A stretch of DNA of 25,655 nucleotides. Source: an uncultured Bacilli bacterium (lineage in GTDB: Bacteria; Bacillota_I; Bacilli_A; RF39; UBA660). Location: NCBI GenBank assembly GCA_947628635.1, contig CANRAX010000002.1, positions 1 to 25,655 of the forward strand, given 5' to 3'. Position numbers and translations under genes: made by a program. Shown in pieces: positions 15,754 through 23,298 of this stretch. Every line of letters starts with the position of its first letter. The stretch's first letter is position 1. The notes under the pieces are model-generated. The model did no database searches, was not told where the DNA came from, and saw only the letters and a program-made list of their open reading frames with translations.

Positions 15754-17022
15754 ATGGAATATATAAAAAAAGATTTAGGTTCTTATAACTTACATATTAT
15801 TAAAACAGATAAATTTAAAACAATAACTGTTCGTGTTGTTTTTCATAGTCCCATTGTTAAAGAAGAAATAACTTTACGTAATATTTTATGTGATATGTTT
15901 ATGCAATCTTCTAAAAACTATGATAGTAAAAGAAAATTAACTATAAAAGCCCAAGATTTATATGCTACAACTATTCAAACTACAAATAATCGACTTGGTA
16001 ATTATATTATGACTAATTTCTACTTAACAGCTTTAAATGATAAATATACTGAAGAAGGTAATTTCGCTGAAAGTATAAAATTTTTAAGTGAAGTTATATT
16101 TAATCCCGATGTTGAAAATGAAAAATTTAAAAGAGATAAACTTGATATTGTTAAAACAATTGCTCTTAATAATATTAATTCTGTTAAAGAAGACGCTAGT
16201 AATTATAGCTTAATGCGTATGGCTGAGTCCTATTCTAAAGACTCTCCCATTTCTTATCGAATGATTGGTTATTTAGACGATTTAGAAAAGATTAATGAAG
16301 AAAACTTATATGATTATTACTTAAAAATGTTAGAAAAAGATTTTGTTGATATCTTTGTAGTAGGAGATATTAAAGAAGAAGAAATTACCTCTTTAATAAA
16401 ACAAAACTTTAAATTTAAAACAGTTAAAAGAAAAAAAGTTTCTTATATTATAGATAGCCCTGTTCGGAAAAGAAGACTTTTTGCTAAAGAAACAATTGAT
16501 AACTCTCAAAGTAAAATAGCTATTTGTAATGTGACAACTGATTTAACACCTTATGAAAGATATTATCCACTTACTTTATATAATGTTATTTTAGGTGGAG
16601 GAAGTGACTCAAAACTTTTTAAAAATGTTCGTGAAGAAAATTCTTTGTGTTATACAATTTCATCTGTTACTAATAAATTAGATAATTTACTAATTATTAT
16701 GGCTGGTATAGATAAAATTAGTTATAAAAAATGTTTAGAGTTAATTGAGAGTAATATGCTTGATATGAAAAAAGGTAAATTTAGTGAAAAAGATATTAAA
16801 ATAGCTAAAGAATATTACGTAACAGCTCTTGATGAAATGCTTGAAAGTGAGTCTAATATAATAGATAATTATTTAATGATGGAAATCCTTAATACTGATG
16901 ATATTGAAACTAAAAGAGAAAAAATGCAAAATGTTAGTAAAAAAGATATTATAAAAGTTGCTAAAAAAGTAAAAATGGATACGGTATTTTGTTTGGAAGG
17001 GGTAAAAGATGAAGGAAATTAA
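15754..17022 (+). CDS. ymfF: M16 family (insulinase-like) protein, YmfF type, zinc motif lost
   Basis: 422 aa, two M16-type halves. It resembles the inactive member of the Bacillus ymfF/ymfH pair: the N-terminal TDKFKTITVRVVFHSPIVKEEITLRNIL aligns with M16 but the HxxEH zinc site is absent, and GGGSDSKLFKNVREENSLCYTISS matches the substrate-binding block of the C-terminal half. Databases often attach a name linking such proteins to EF-P 5-aminopentanol modification in Bacillus, but no EF-P or modification gene is in view. ATG follows AGAGGG. The 3' end overlaps the active partner by 14 nt, consistent with a 1:1 heterodimer as in other M16 pairs. Confidence 0.87.
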   Translation: MEYIKKDLGSYNLHIIKTDKFKTITVRVVFHSPIVKEEITLRNILCDMFMQSSKNYDSKRKLTIKAQDLYATTIQTTNNRLGNYIMTNFYLTALNDKYTEEGNFAESIKFLSEVIFNPDVENEKFKRDKLDIVKTIALNNINSVKEDASNYSLMRMAESYSKDSPISYRMIGYLDDLEKINEENLYDYYLKMLEKDFVDIFVVGDIKEEEITSLIKQNFKFKTVKRKKVSYIIDSPVRKRRLFAKETIDNSQSKIAICNVTTDLTPYERYYPLTLYNVILGGGSDSKLFKNVREENSLCYTISSVTNKLDNLLIIMAGIDKISYKKCLELIESNMLDMKKGKFSEKDIKIAKEYYVTALDEMLESESNIIDNYLMMEILNTDDIETKREKMQNVSKKDIIKVAKKVKMDTVFCLEGVKDEGN

Positions 17023-18274
17023 ATTAAAAAAATTAGATGTAAGTTGTTTTGAAGAAGACTTAGATAATGGACTTAAGATTGTTTTATTACCATTTTTAAA
17101 TAAAAAAAATTATTTTATTAGTTATGGTACTTATTTTGGTGCTGATATTACCAATTTTACTGTTAATAAAAAAGAAGTAAAGGTTCCCGATGGAATTGCT
17201 CACTTTCTAGAACATAAAATGTTTGAACAACCTGATGGTAAAGATCCTTTTACTTTCTTTTCTGAAAGTGGAACCTCTGCTAATGCTTCAACTAGTTATG
17301 AATATACACATTATATTTGTTATGGTAATAAAGAATTTAGCAAAAATCTTCGCTTTTTATTACAATTTGTAAATAAACCCTTTTATACTGATGAAAATGT
17401 TGAAAAAGAAAAAGGTATTATTGCTGAAGAGTTAAAAATGTATGAAGATATACCTGATTTTCAATTAGAAATGCGCCTAAGAGAAAATGTTTTTCATAAA
17501 AGCCCAAGACGTATTGATATAGGTGGTTCTGTTAAAGAAATAAAAAAGATTACTAAAGAAGATTTATATTTATGTTATGATAATTTTTATACTCCAAGTA
17601 ATATGTTTGTTTTAATTGTAGGTAATTTTGATGTTGATGAAGCTTTAAATATTATTAAAGAAGAACTTCAAACAGTTAAAAATAAAAAATTACCAAATAT
17701 AAAATTACCTAAAGAAGAATTAAGTGTTTTAAAAGAAAAAGATAAAATCTATGGAAATGTAAAAGTTGATAAATTAGGTTTAGCTATTAAAATTGATACA
17801 ACTCCATTAAAGATGGATGATATTACTTTAGATTTATATCTAAATATGATTACAACTATTCTTTTTGGAACTTCATCAGAATTTAGACAAAGAGTTCGTA
17901 ATGAAAAGTTACTTAATAATTTTTATATGGAATGGGAAACATATCGAAATTATCATATCTTTTATATGATGGCTTCAACTACCGATACAAATAAATTACT
18001 AGAAGAAATTGATTTTGAATTTAATGATTTAGTAATTAGTGAAGAAGCCTTTGAAAGAATGAAAAAAGTATGGATTGCTAACGAAGTTAAAATGATTGAT
18101 AATGTTGACGCTACTGTAAGTAACTTATTTGATGATTTAATTAAGTATCGTAAAATCATTCCTAATAAAATTGATTTAATTAGAAACTTAAGTCTTGAAG
18201 AAATTAATAAATTAGTTAAGAAAATAGATTTTACTAATAGAAGTGTAGTTGAAATGGTAGCCAAAGAAGAGTAA
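17009..18274 (+). CDS. ymfH: M16 family zinc metallopeptidase, YmfH type, active subunit
   Basis: 421 aa. It carries the inverted zinc motif HFLEH (H65, E68, H69) in PDGIAHFLEHKMFE, followed by SGTSANASTSYEYTHYICYG and KEKGIIAEELKMYED, whose E140/E141 supplies the third ligand. This is the catalytic partner of the preceding HxxEH-less protein; such pairs form clam-shell oligopeptidases. Cytoplasmic, no signal peptide. The start ATG sits inside the upstream gene after GGAAGGGG (16995-17002), so translation is coupled. Substrate unknown. Its final codons form the left arm of a terminator. Confidence 0.92.
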   Translation: MKEIKLKKLDVSCFEEDLDNGLKIVLLPFLNKKNYFISYGTYFGADITNFTVNKKEVKVPDGIAHFLEHKMFEQPDGKDPFTFFSESGTSANASTSYEYTHYICYGNKEFSKNLRFLLQFVNKPFYTDENVEKEKGIIAEELKMYEDIPDFQLEMRLRENVFHKSPRRIDIGGSVKEIKKITKEDLYLCYDNFYTPSNMFVLIVGNFDVDEALNIIKEELQTVKNKKLPNIKLPKEELSVLKEKDKIYGNVKVDKLGLAIKIDTTPLKMDDITLDLYLNMITTILFGTSSEFRQRVRNEKLLNNFYMEWETYRNYHIFYMMASTTDTNKLLEEIDFEFNDLVISEEAFERMKKVWIANEVKMIDNVDATVSNLFDDLIKYRKIIPNKIDLIRNLSLEEINKLVKKIDFTNRSVVEMVAKEE

Positions 18275-18291
18275 AGCACTTTTCTTTTTTT
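18263..18291 (+). terminator. Intrinsic terminator overlapping the ymfH stop codon
   Basis: 9-bp stem with one G-U pair (18263-18271 / 18279-18287), 7-nt loop holding TAA (18272-18274), T-run 18285-18291. Confidence 0.7.
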
Positions 18292-18318
18292 GTCTTTTAT
18301 GTTATATTAATTTATAAT
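18290..18318 (+). promoter_or_regulatory. Promoter of the 18334 gene
   Basis: TTGTCT (18290-18295), 17-nt spacer, perfect TATAAT (18313-18318). The -35 overlaps the T-run of the preceding terminator. If the start point is the usual ~7 nt downstream, the leader is about 9-10 nt, close to leaderless; the upstream TGT-TATATT (18300-18308) is an alternative giving a longer leader. Confidence 0.55.
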
Positions 18319-18333
18319 GATTGAGGTGGATTT

Positions 18334-19224
18334 ATGGACTTTAAAATAGGTGATGACATTGAAGAAAAAACAAGTAAGAAAAAAAGTATGTCAAATGGTT
18401 TGAAAATAACTATTGTCATTATTGTATCCTTAATAGCAGGTGTATCTGTTTTTCTAATTAGTAATTATTTCTTTGGCGAAAAAACAGAAAAACCTATAAC
18501 TTCAGAAGCTGTTAGTTTAACAGATAGTAATGTTCAAGAAGCATATAGTTATATAACATATGGACCTTTAGGTATGCGTTATAAAAAATTTGTTGAAGAA
18601 CCAAGTGTAACTTCAAGTAATTTTACTGATACAGAAAAGTTTATGTATGCTTTATCAGCTTCAACAAAAGAAGATTTTATTGCTACGGGTAATAAAAATG
18701 AACAAGGTCTAAATATATATTCATTATCTAATGATAAATTAAAAAGTTATATGAGTAAGTTTTTTAAAGATGATATAACTTATTCTTTAGATAAGCCTAT
18801 TGAGTTAACACTAGATTATCAAATAGATAATAATAATACTGTAACATTAACTTATGATGAGACAAGTGATAGTTACTTAGCTGTTTTTGCAACTAATAAG
18901 GAAAAAACAACTCCTTTAATTGCGCCATATATTTCGGCTTTAGCCAAAGCAACTAGAAAGTCTGATGGTTCTTTACAATTACAAGAAAGAGTAGTTTATA
19001 CTGATTTAGTTAAAAATAGTGAAGATAATTACACTTTAAATATTTACAAAGATTTTTCTAAAAGTTCTCTTTTAGAGACTCTTCCTAATATGACAAATGC
19101 TACTTTAAGTAATACCCAAATTAATATTACTAATTATTATGATAGGGCTTCAATCATAACTTATGAATTAAAGAAAGACTCTTCTGGTAATTATTATTTT
19201 GTAAGTAGTACAATTAGTTCTTAA
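18334..19224 (+). CDS. Single-pass membrane protein with extracellular domain, unknown function
   Basis: 296 aa, not recognised. The N-terminus is charged (KIGDDIEEKTSKKKS), followed by one hydrophobic helix (about residues 25-47) and a 250-residue polar domain rich in Ser, Thr, Asn and Asp with alternating beta-like stretches (IELTLDYQIDNN, TVTLTYDETSD, SLQLQERVVYTDL). The topology is N-in/C-out by the positive-inside rule. No cysteine, lipobox, LPxTG or catalytic motif seen. ATG follows GAGGTGG. It has its own promoter and terminator and lies just before three TasA-like secreted proteins, so a role in the same envelope structure is possible but unproven. Confidence 0.78.
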   Translation: MDFKIGDDIEEKTSKKKSMSNGLKITIVIIVSLIAGVSVFLISNYFFGEKTEKPITSEAVSLTDSNVQEAYSYITYGPLGMRYKKFVEEPSVTSSNFTDTEKFMYALSASTKEDFIATGNKNEQGLNIYSLSNDKLKSYMSKFFKDDITYSLDKPIELTLDYQIDNNNTVTLTYDETSDSYLAVFATNKEKTTPLIAPYISALAKATRKSDGSLQLQERVVYTDLVKNSEDNYTLNIYKDFSKSSLLETLPNMTNATLSNTQINITNYYDRASIITYELKKDSSGNYYFVSSTISS

Positions 19225-19241
19225 TTAAAAATTAGCTATGT

Positions 19242-19271
19242 CCTTTATTCTTTATAGATAAAGGCTTTTTT
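19242..19271 (+). terminator. Intrinsic terminator after the 18334 gene
   Basis: 7-bp stem CCTTTAT (19242-19248) / ATAAAGG (19258-19264), 9-nt loop, then C and six T. Confidence 0.7.
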
Positions 19272-19324
19272 ATTTATAATTATAATTCATATGTAAAATG
19301 TTTTGTAAAATTTATAAAATGATA

Positions 19325-19354
19325 TAGACAAAATATTATAATTTGAAGTACAAT
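19325..19354 (+). promoter_or_regulatory. Promoter of TasA-like gene A
   Basis: TAGACA (19325-19330), 18-nt spacer, TACAAT (19349-19354); same -35 and spacing as gene C. An alternative TATAAT at 19337-19342 has no -35. Confidence 0.5.
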
Positions 19355-19384
19355 TTAAATATAGTAAAGGAGAAGAGATAATAA

Positions 19385-19978
19385 ATGAAAAGTAGTAGAG
19401 AATTTAAAATAACTTTAATCGCCGTATTAGGAGTAGCTGTATTATGTTTGTCAGTAGCGTATGCTGCCTTGTCAGCTTCATTAAAAGTAACCGGTAGTGG
19501 TACTGTTAATGCTGGAACTTGGAATGTTGGATTTGTTACTAATGCTTCATTAGCTGCTTCAGGAAAAACAGGTTCAGCTACCTGTCCAAGTGTAAAAGTA
19601 GACGCTGCGTCAGTATCATTAGCAAATATTGTTTTAGTAAAACCAGGTGACTCTTGCACATATACTTTAACTATTAAAAATAATGGTACTCTAGCTGCTA
19701 CACTATCAAGTATTACACCAGCTACACCAGCTGCAACAGTAACTAGTACTGACACAACCACTGCTAATAATTTTAAGAATTATATTAAATATACTGTATC
19801 ATATGATGGACATAATGTTACTAATAATCTTGATGGTATAACAGACAAAGCATTAGCTAAAAGTGCAACTAAAACTGTTGTCTGCAAAGTAGAATTTTTA
19901 AACACTGCAACAAGTGTTCCAGGAACAGCTTTAACAATTGGTAATATAACAACTACATTTAATTATGTTGCTTCATAA
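19385..19978 (+). CDS. Secreted TasA/camelysin-like protein A
   Basis: 197 aa. The signal peptide is at residues 1-27, with a hydrophobic core ITLIAVLGVAVLCLSVAYA and likely cleavage after AYA. The mature chain begins ALSASLKVTGSGTVNAGTW, then VKPGDSCTYTLTIKNNG and a beta-rich remainder ending TTTFNYVAS. The N-terminal strand plus PGD..xLTIKNNG layout matches the TasA/CalY (camelysin) type, which form surface fibres by donor-strand exchange or act as surface proteins. Mature cysteines C67, C91 and C167; C67-C91 could form a disulfide. No LPxTG anchor and no SipW-type peptidase is in the window. ATG follows AAAGGAGA. Very close to gene B in its first 50 codons. Fibre formation is inference. 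Confidence 0.75.
   Translation: MKSSREFKITLIAVLGVAVLCLSVAYAALSASLKVTGSGTVNAGTWNVGFVTNASLAASGKTGSATCPSVKVDAASVSLANIVLVKPGDSCTYTLTIKNNGTLAATLSSITPATPAATVTSTDTTTANNFKNYIKYTVSYDGHNVTNNLDGITDKALAKSATKTVVCKVEFLNTATSVPGTALTIGNITTTFNYVAS
19421..19527 (+). repeat. Signal-peptide-coding repeat, copy A
   Basis: 107 nt matching 20119-20225 with 6 mismatches (101/107), including a 40-nt identical run (19452-19491). Covers residues 13-48 of protein A. Confidence 0.9.
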
Positions 19979-20048
19979 TAATAAGTAACAGAAATGGATT
20001 AAAGGTTTAAAAAAAATATTTTTTACTAAAGTTAGATTAAAGATAAAA

Positions 20049-20054
20049 TATAAT
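20049..20054 (+). promoter_or_regulatory. -10 box of TasA-like gene B
   Basis: Perfect TATAAT 28 nt before ATG 20083, the same distance as in genes A and C; preceded by AGATAAAA, which resembles the AGACAAAA seen before A and C, but no good -35 at 17 nt. No terminator was seen between A and B, so read-through is possible. Confidence 0.4.
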
Positions 20055-20082
20055 TGAAATTACAAAGGAGAAAAAGTGAATT

Positions 20083-20676
20083 ATGAATGGTAATAAAGAA
20101 CTCAAAATTGTTTTAGTTGCCGTATTAGGTGTAGCTGTATTATGTTTGACAGTAGCGTATGCTGCCTTGTCAGCTTCATTAAAAGTAACTGGTAGTGGTA
20201 CTGTTAAGGCTGGAAGTTGGAACGTAGCTTTTGAAGGTAGTACAATAACGGGAACTAAAGTTGGAAGTGCCAATTGCCCAAATGCAACAGCAAATGGCTC
20301 ATCAGTAAGTATTGGAACAGGCCTTACACTTTCAAAACCAGGCGACTCTTGTCAATACAATTTAACTATTAAAAATAATGGTGATATTAATGCAAAATTA
20401 ACAAGTATTACTCCAGGTACACCAACACCATCGCTAACTAGTGCAGATGATAATACCACTGCTGGTAATTATACAGAATATATTAAATACACTATAACAT
20501 ATAATGCTCAACCGGTCACCAATGGTGTGAGTAGTATAACTGATTTAACTTTGAATTCTGGCCTTTCAAAAGCAGTTATTATAAAACTAGAATTTTTAGG
20601 TACGGCAACAACTGTACCAGCACAAGCTATATCAATTGGTGGATTAGATACTACGTTTAGTTATAGTGCCGCATAA
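20083..20676 (+). CDS. Secreted TasA/camelysin-like protein B
   Basis: 197 aa, the same length as protein A. Signal peptide 1-27 (LVAVLGVAVLCLTVAYA, cleavage after AYA), mature start ALSASLKVTGSGTVKAGSW nearly identical to A, then the SKPGDSCQYNLTIKNNG block and a terminal LDTTFSYSAA. Mature cysteines C65 and C90 align with C67 and C91 of A, while A's third cysteine is missing. Beyond residue 50 the two proteins share pattern and spacing but diverge in sequence. ATG follows AAGGAG at a rather long 12 nt. Its own -10 and a strong terminator make it an independent unit. TasA-like fold assignment is from pattern; function unknown. Confidence 0.75.
   Translation: MNGNKELKIVLVAVLGVAVLCLTVAYAALSASLKVTGSGTVKAGSWNVAFEGSTITGTKVGSANCPNATANGSSVSIGTGLTLSKPGDSCQYNLTIKNNGDINAKLTSITPGTPTPSLTSADDNTTAGNYTEYIKYTITYNAQPVTNGVSSITDLTLNSGLSKAVIIKLEFLGTATTVPAQAISIGGLDTTFSYSAA
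20119..20225 (+). repeat. Signal-peptide-coding repeat, copy B
   Basis: Second copy of 19421-19527, offset 698 nt, 101/107 identical. Confidence 0.9.
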
Positions 20677-20689
20677 TAAATAAAATAAG

Positions 20690-20722
20690 TTTGCAGGAAA
20701 TCTTGCAAATTTTTTTTCTTTT
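20690..20722 (+). terminator. Intrinsic terminator after gene B
   Basis: 8-bp stem TTTGCAGG (20690-20697) / CTTGCAAA (20702-20709) with one G-U pair, tetraloop, then eight T plus CTTTT. Confidence 0.85.
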
Positions 20723-20756
20723 AGAAGAATTTGACTGTAAAAACCTCATTTACGTC

Positions 20757-20786
20757 TAGACAAAATAATTATTAACATGCTATACT
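20757..20786 (+). promoter_or_regulatory. Promoter of TasA-like gene C
   Basis: TAGACA (20757-20762), 18-nt spacer ending in TGC, TATACT (20781-20786): extended -10. It shares the AGACAAAATA segment with the promoter of gene A. Confidence 0.6.
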
Positions 20787-20796
20787 GTAAGTATAG
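20780..20796. repeat. Palindrome over the -10/start region of gene C
   Basis: 7-bp arms CTATACT (20780-20786) and AGTATAG (20790-20796) with 3-nt centre GTA. It covers the -10 box and the expected start point; could be an operator or a chance AT palindrome. Confidence 0.4.
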
Positions 20797-20813
20797 TAAT
20801 AGGAGATAGGAAA

Positions 20814-21398
20814 ATGGAAAATAAAGGAACAAAGATTTTTATAATAGGTGCTTTAGCTTTAACAGTAGTATGCTTATCAGTTGCTTATGCGGTTTTATCA
20901 CAAACATTGTCCGTAAAAGGAACTGCTGAGGTAGAAGGTGGAACGTGGGATGTTCATTTTGGAAGTGTTTCTAAAACTGAACATGGCGCAACCGCAACAT
21001 ATAATGCTGGAGCAACTTCGATTACCAATATGGAAGTTGAATTTCATCAACCAGGCGATTATGTTGAAATAACAATACCAGTTGAAAATAAAAGCTCTTT
21101 CGCCGCTAAATTAAATGAAGTTCAAGGAAAAGATACAGCCCTTTCTTTTGAAGGCACATCAGAAGATATAGCTAAAGTTCAAAGCGATGTAAAATATACA
21201 GTAAAATATGAAAGTCAAGAAATAAAAAGTGATACTGATATCTCAAAATTAACTGGTAATAACCTTGCAGCTTCTTCAGGAACAGCAACAATTATCTTAC
21301 GTGCTGAATATGTCAGTAAATCAACAGTTCAAGAAATGCCTCAAGCTGATGTAAAAGTTAAAGGCTTTGATAGAACATTTGTCTTTGGCCAAGCTTAA
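20814..21398 (+). CDS. Secreted TasA/camelysin-like protein C, divergent paralogue
   Basis: 194 aa. Signal peptide 1-26 (IGALALTVVCLSVAYA), then VLSQTLSVKGTAEVEGGTWDVHF, the same layout as A and B: short first strand, GTWxVxF, a PGD block (HQPGDYVEITIPVENKS), VKYTVKYES and a final FDRTFVFGQA. It has no cysteine in the mature part and is much more charged (many Glu, Lys, Asp) than the Thr/Asn/Ala-rich A and B, so it may be a different subunit or cap of the same structure, or a separate surface protein. ATG follows AGGAGA (20801-20806). Has its own promoter and a long terminator. No anchor motif seen. Confidence 0.72.
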   Translation: MENKGTKIFIIGALALTVVCLSVAYAVLSQTLSVKGTAEVEGGTWDVHFGSVSKTEHGATATYNAGATSITNMEVEFHQPGDYVEITIPVENKSSFAAKLNEVQGKDTALSFEGTSEDIAKVQSDVKYTVKYESQEIKSDTDISKLTGNNLAASSGTATIILRAEYVSKSTVQEMPQADVKVKGFDRTFVFGQA

Positions 21399-21416
21399 AA
21401 AATAATTTTTTCAAAC

Positions 21417-21464
21417 AAAAGTTATGAATTTTTCTGAAATGGAAATAATTCATAACTTTTTTTC
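21417..21464 (+). terminator. Long intrinsic terminator after gene C
   Basis: 14-bp perfect stem (21417-21430 / 21447-21460) with extra TTTC/GAAA pairing near the loop, T-run through 21463. Confidence 0.9.
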
Positions 21465-21474
21465 TTTGCTTTAA

Positions 21475-21483
21475 TGTTATAAT
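21475..21483 (+). promoter_or_regulatory. Extended -10 promoter of lepA
   Basis: TGT-TATAAT, identical to the nonamer at 4140-4148; weak -35. The start codon is only 21 nt downstream, so the leader is about 13-14 nt. Confidence 0.65.
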
Positions 21484-21503
21484 ATAGATATGGATGTGGT
21501 TAT

Positions 21504-23297
21504 ATGAAACAAGAAAATATTCGTAATTTTTGTATTATTGCCCATATAGATCACGGTAAAAGTACACTAGCTGATAGAATTTTAGAAATAACTTCGGCTA
21601 TTGAAAAACGTGAATTAAAAGAACAAATGCTTGATAATATGGAAATTGAAAGAGAACGCGGCATTACAATAAAACTAAATGCTGTTCAACTTACTTATAA
21701 TTATAAAGGCGAAGAATATTATTTACATTTAATAGATACTCCAGGACACGTCGATTTTTCCTATGAAGTTTCCCGTAGTTTAGCGGCTTGTGAAGGAGCT
21801 ATTCTTGTCGTTGACGCTGCCCAAGGAATTGAGGCTCAAACGATTGCCAATCTCTATTTAGCTCTAGAAAATAATTTAGATATTATTCCTGTTATAAATA
21901 AAATAGACCTTCCAAATGCTGACGTTGATAAAGTAATTAAAGAACTTGAAGGACTAGGCTTTACAAAAGAAGAAATTGTTTTAACCAGTGCCAAAACAGG
22001 AGTTGGTATTGAAGAGTTACTAGAAAAAGTTATAACCGTTATAAAACCACCTCAAGGGGATGTTAAGAAACCTCTTCGAGCTTTGATTTTTGATAGCCTT
22101 TTTGACAGTTACCGTGGTGTCATTACTAGCGTACGTGTTGTTGATGGGGAAATTCATATAGGCGACTTAATTAAAATGATGGAAACAAATGCTGTCTATG
22201 ATGTTATTGGTTTAAGTATAAATACTCCTAAAGAAAAACAAATCTCCTCTTTAAAAGCTGGTGAAGTTGGTTACATTTATGCCTCAATCAAAAGTATAAG
22301 TGATGTCTTAGTAGGCGATACAATTACTCTAGAAAAAAATCCTGCGCAAGAATGTTTACCAGGCTATAAACCAATGAAACCTATGGTTTACTGCGGACTT
22401 TATCCAATAGACCCTGCTAAATATGAAGACTTAAGAGAAGCTTTAGAAAAATTAAAATTAAATGACTCAGCTCTTACATTTGAACCTGAAACATCTAAAG
22501 CTTTAGGCTTTGGCTTTCGTTGTGGCTTCTTAGGCTTACTCCATATGGAAATAATTGAAGAAAGAGTAGATAGAGAATTTAATATTGATTTAATCGCAAC
22601 ATCTCCATCTGTAATCTATGAAGCAATATTAAATAATGGCGAAACAATAATGATTGACTCTCCAACTAAAATGCCTAAAAAAGAAGCTTTATCTAAAATC
22701 TTAGAACCCTATGTAAAAGTAAATATATTTTCTCCAAGTAGTTACATTGGTCCTATTATGGAATTATGCCAAGATAAAAGAGGAACCTTTTTAAATATTG
22801 ATTATTTAGATGAAGCAAGAGCAACAATAAGTTATGAAATGCCCTTATCGGAGATAGTATATGATTTCTTTAATAAATTAAAATCTTCAACAAAAGGTTA
22901 TGCTTCATTTGATTATGATATTGTTGGCTATAAAGAAAGTAATCTTGTTAAAATGGATATTCTTCTTAATGGAGAAATAATTGACGCCTTAAGTGTCATT
23001 GTTCATAAAGATTTTGCTTATAAACGAGGAAAAAATGTCGTTGAAAAATTAAAAGAAATAATTCCTCGAGCACTCTTTGAAATTCCAATTCAAGCTAGCA
23101 TTGGTAACAAAGTAATTGCTCGTAGTACTATAAAAGCACTCCGTAAAGATGTCTTAGCCAAATGTTATGGAGGCGATATTACACGTAAGAAAAAACTTCT
23201 AGAAAAACAAAAAGAAGGTAAGAAGCGTATGAAAAGAATAGGTAATGTTGAATTGCCACAAGAAGCCTTTATGACGCTACTTCAGCAGGATGATTAA
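21504..23297 (+). CDS. lepA: Translation elongation factor 4 (LepA)
   Basis: 597 aa, full length. Ribosome-binding GTPase that acts in initiation, subunit biogenesis and back-translocation under stress. GTPase motifs: AHIDHGKST (13-21), the ERERGITI switch, DTPGHVDF (from D78), NKID (132-135) and SAKTG. Domains II and III (LIKMM..., KPMVYCGLYPID), the CRGFLGL-like RCGFLGLLHMEI block and the unique C-terminal domain ending RIGNVELPQEAFMTLL complete the family layout. The ribosome site is weak (GGATGTGG) and the leader very short, with a five-codon out-of-frame ATG ORF (21490-21507) overlapping the start as ATGA. First gene of an operon with hemW, as in many Bacillota. Confidence 0.97.
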   Translation: MKQENIRNFCIIAHIDHGKSTLADRILEITSAIEKRELKEQMLDNMEIERERGITIKLNAVQLTYNYKGEEYYLHLIDTPGHVDFSYEVSRSLAACEGAILVVDAAQGIEAQTIANLYLALENNLDIIPVINKIDLPNADVDKVIKELEGLGFTKEEIVLTSAKTGVGIEELLEKVITVIKPPQGDVKKPLRALIFDSLFDSYRGVITSVRVVDGEIHIGDLIKMMETNAVYDVIGLSINTPKEKQISSLKAGEVGYIYASIKSISDVLVGDTITLEKNPAQECLPGYKPMKPMVYCGLYPIDPAKYEDLREALEKLKLNDSALTFEPETSKALGFGFRCGFLGLLHMEIIEERVDREFNIDLIATSPSVIYEAILNNGETIMIDSPTKMPKKEALSKILEPYVKVNIFSPSSYIGPIMELCQDKRGTFLNIDYLDEARATISYEMPLSEIVYDFFNKLKSSTKGYASFDYDIVGYKESNLVKMDILLNGEIIDALSVIVHKDFAYKRGKNVVEKLKEIIPRALFEIPIQASIGNKVIARSTIKALRKDVLAKCYGGDITRKKKLLEKQKEGKKRMKRIGNVELPQEAFMTLLQQDD

Positions 23298-23298
23298 A

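Noticed and set aside
17962..18279. 105-codon minus-strand ORF
   Set aside because: Antisense shadow of ymfH, low-complexity Ser/Leu/Ile composition.
19385..19480. Cys21 in the TasA-like signal peptides as a lipobox
   Set aside because: The residues before the Cys (VAVL) do not fit the lipobox, and an AYA cleavage site follows.
19336..19761. 141-codon antisense ORF over TasA-like gene A, and a similar 78-codon one at 20037-20273
   Set aside because: Both are mirror frames of the Thr/Ala-rich repeat-containing genes; their mutual similarity comes from the shared 107-nt segment. No ribosome site.
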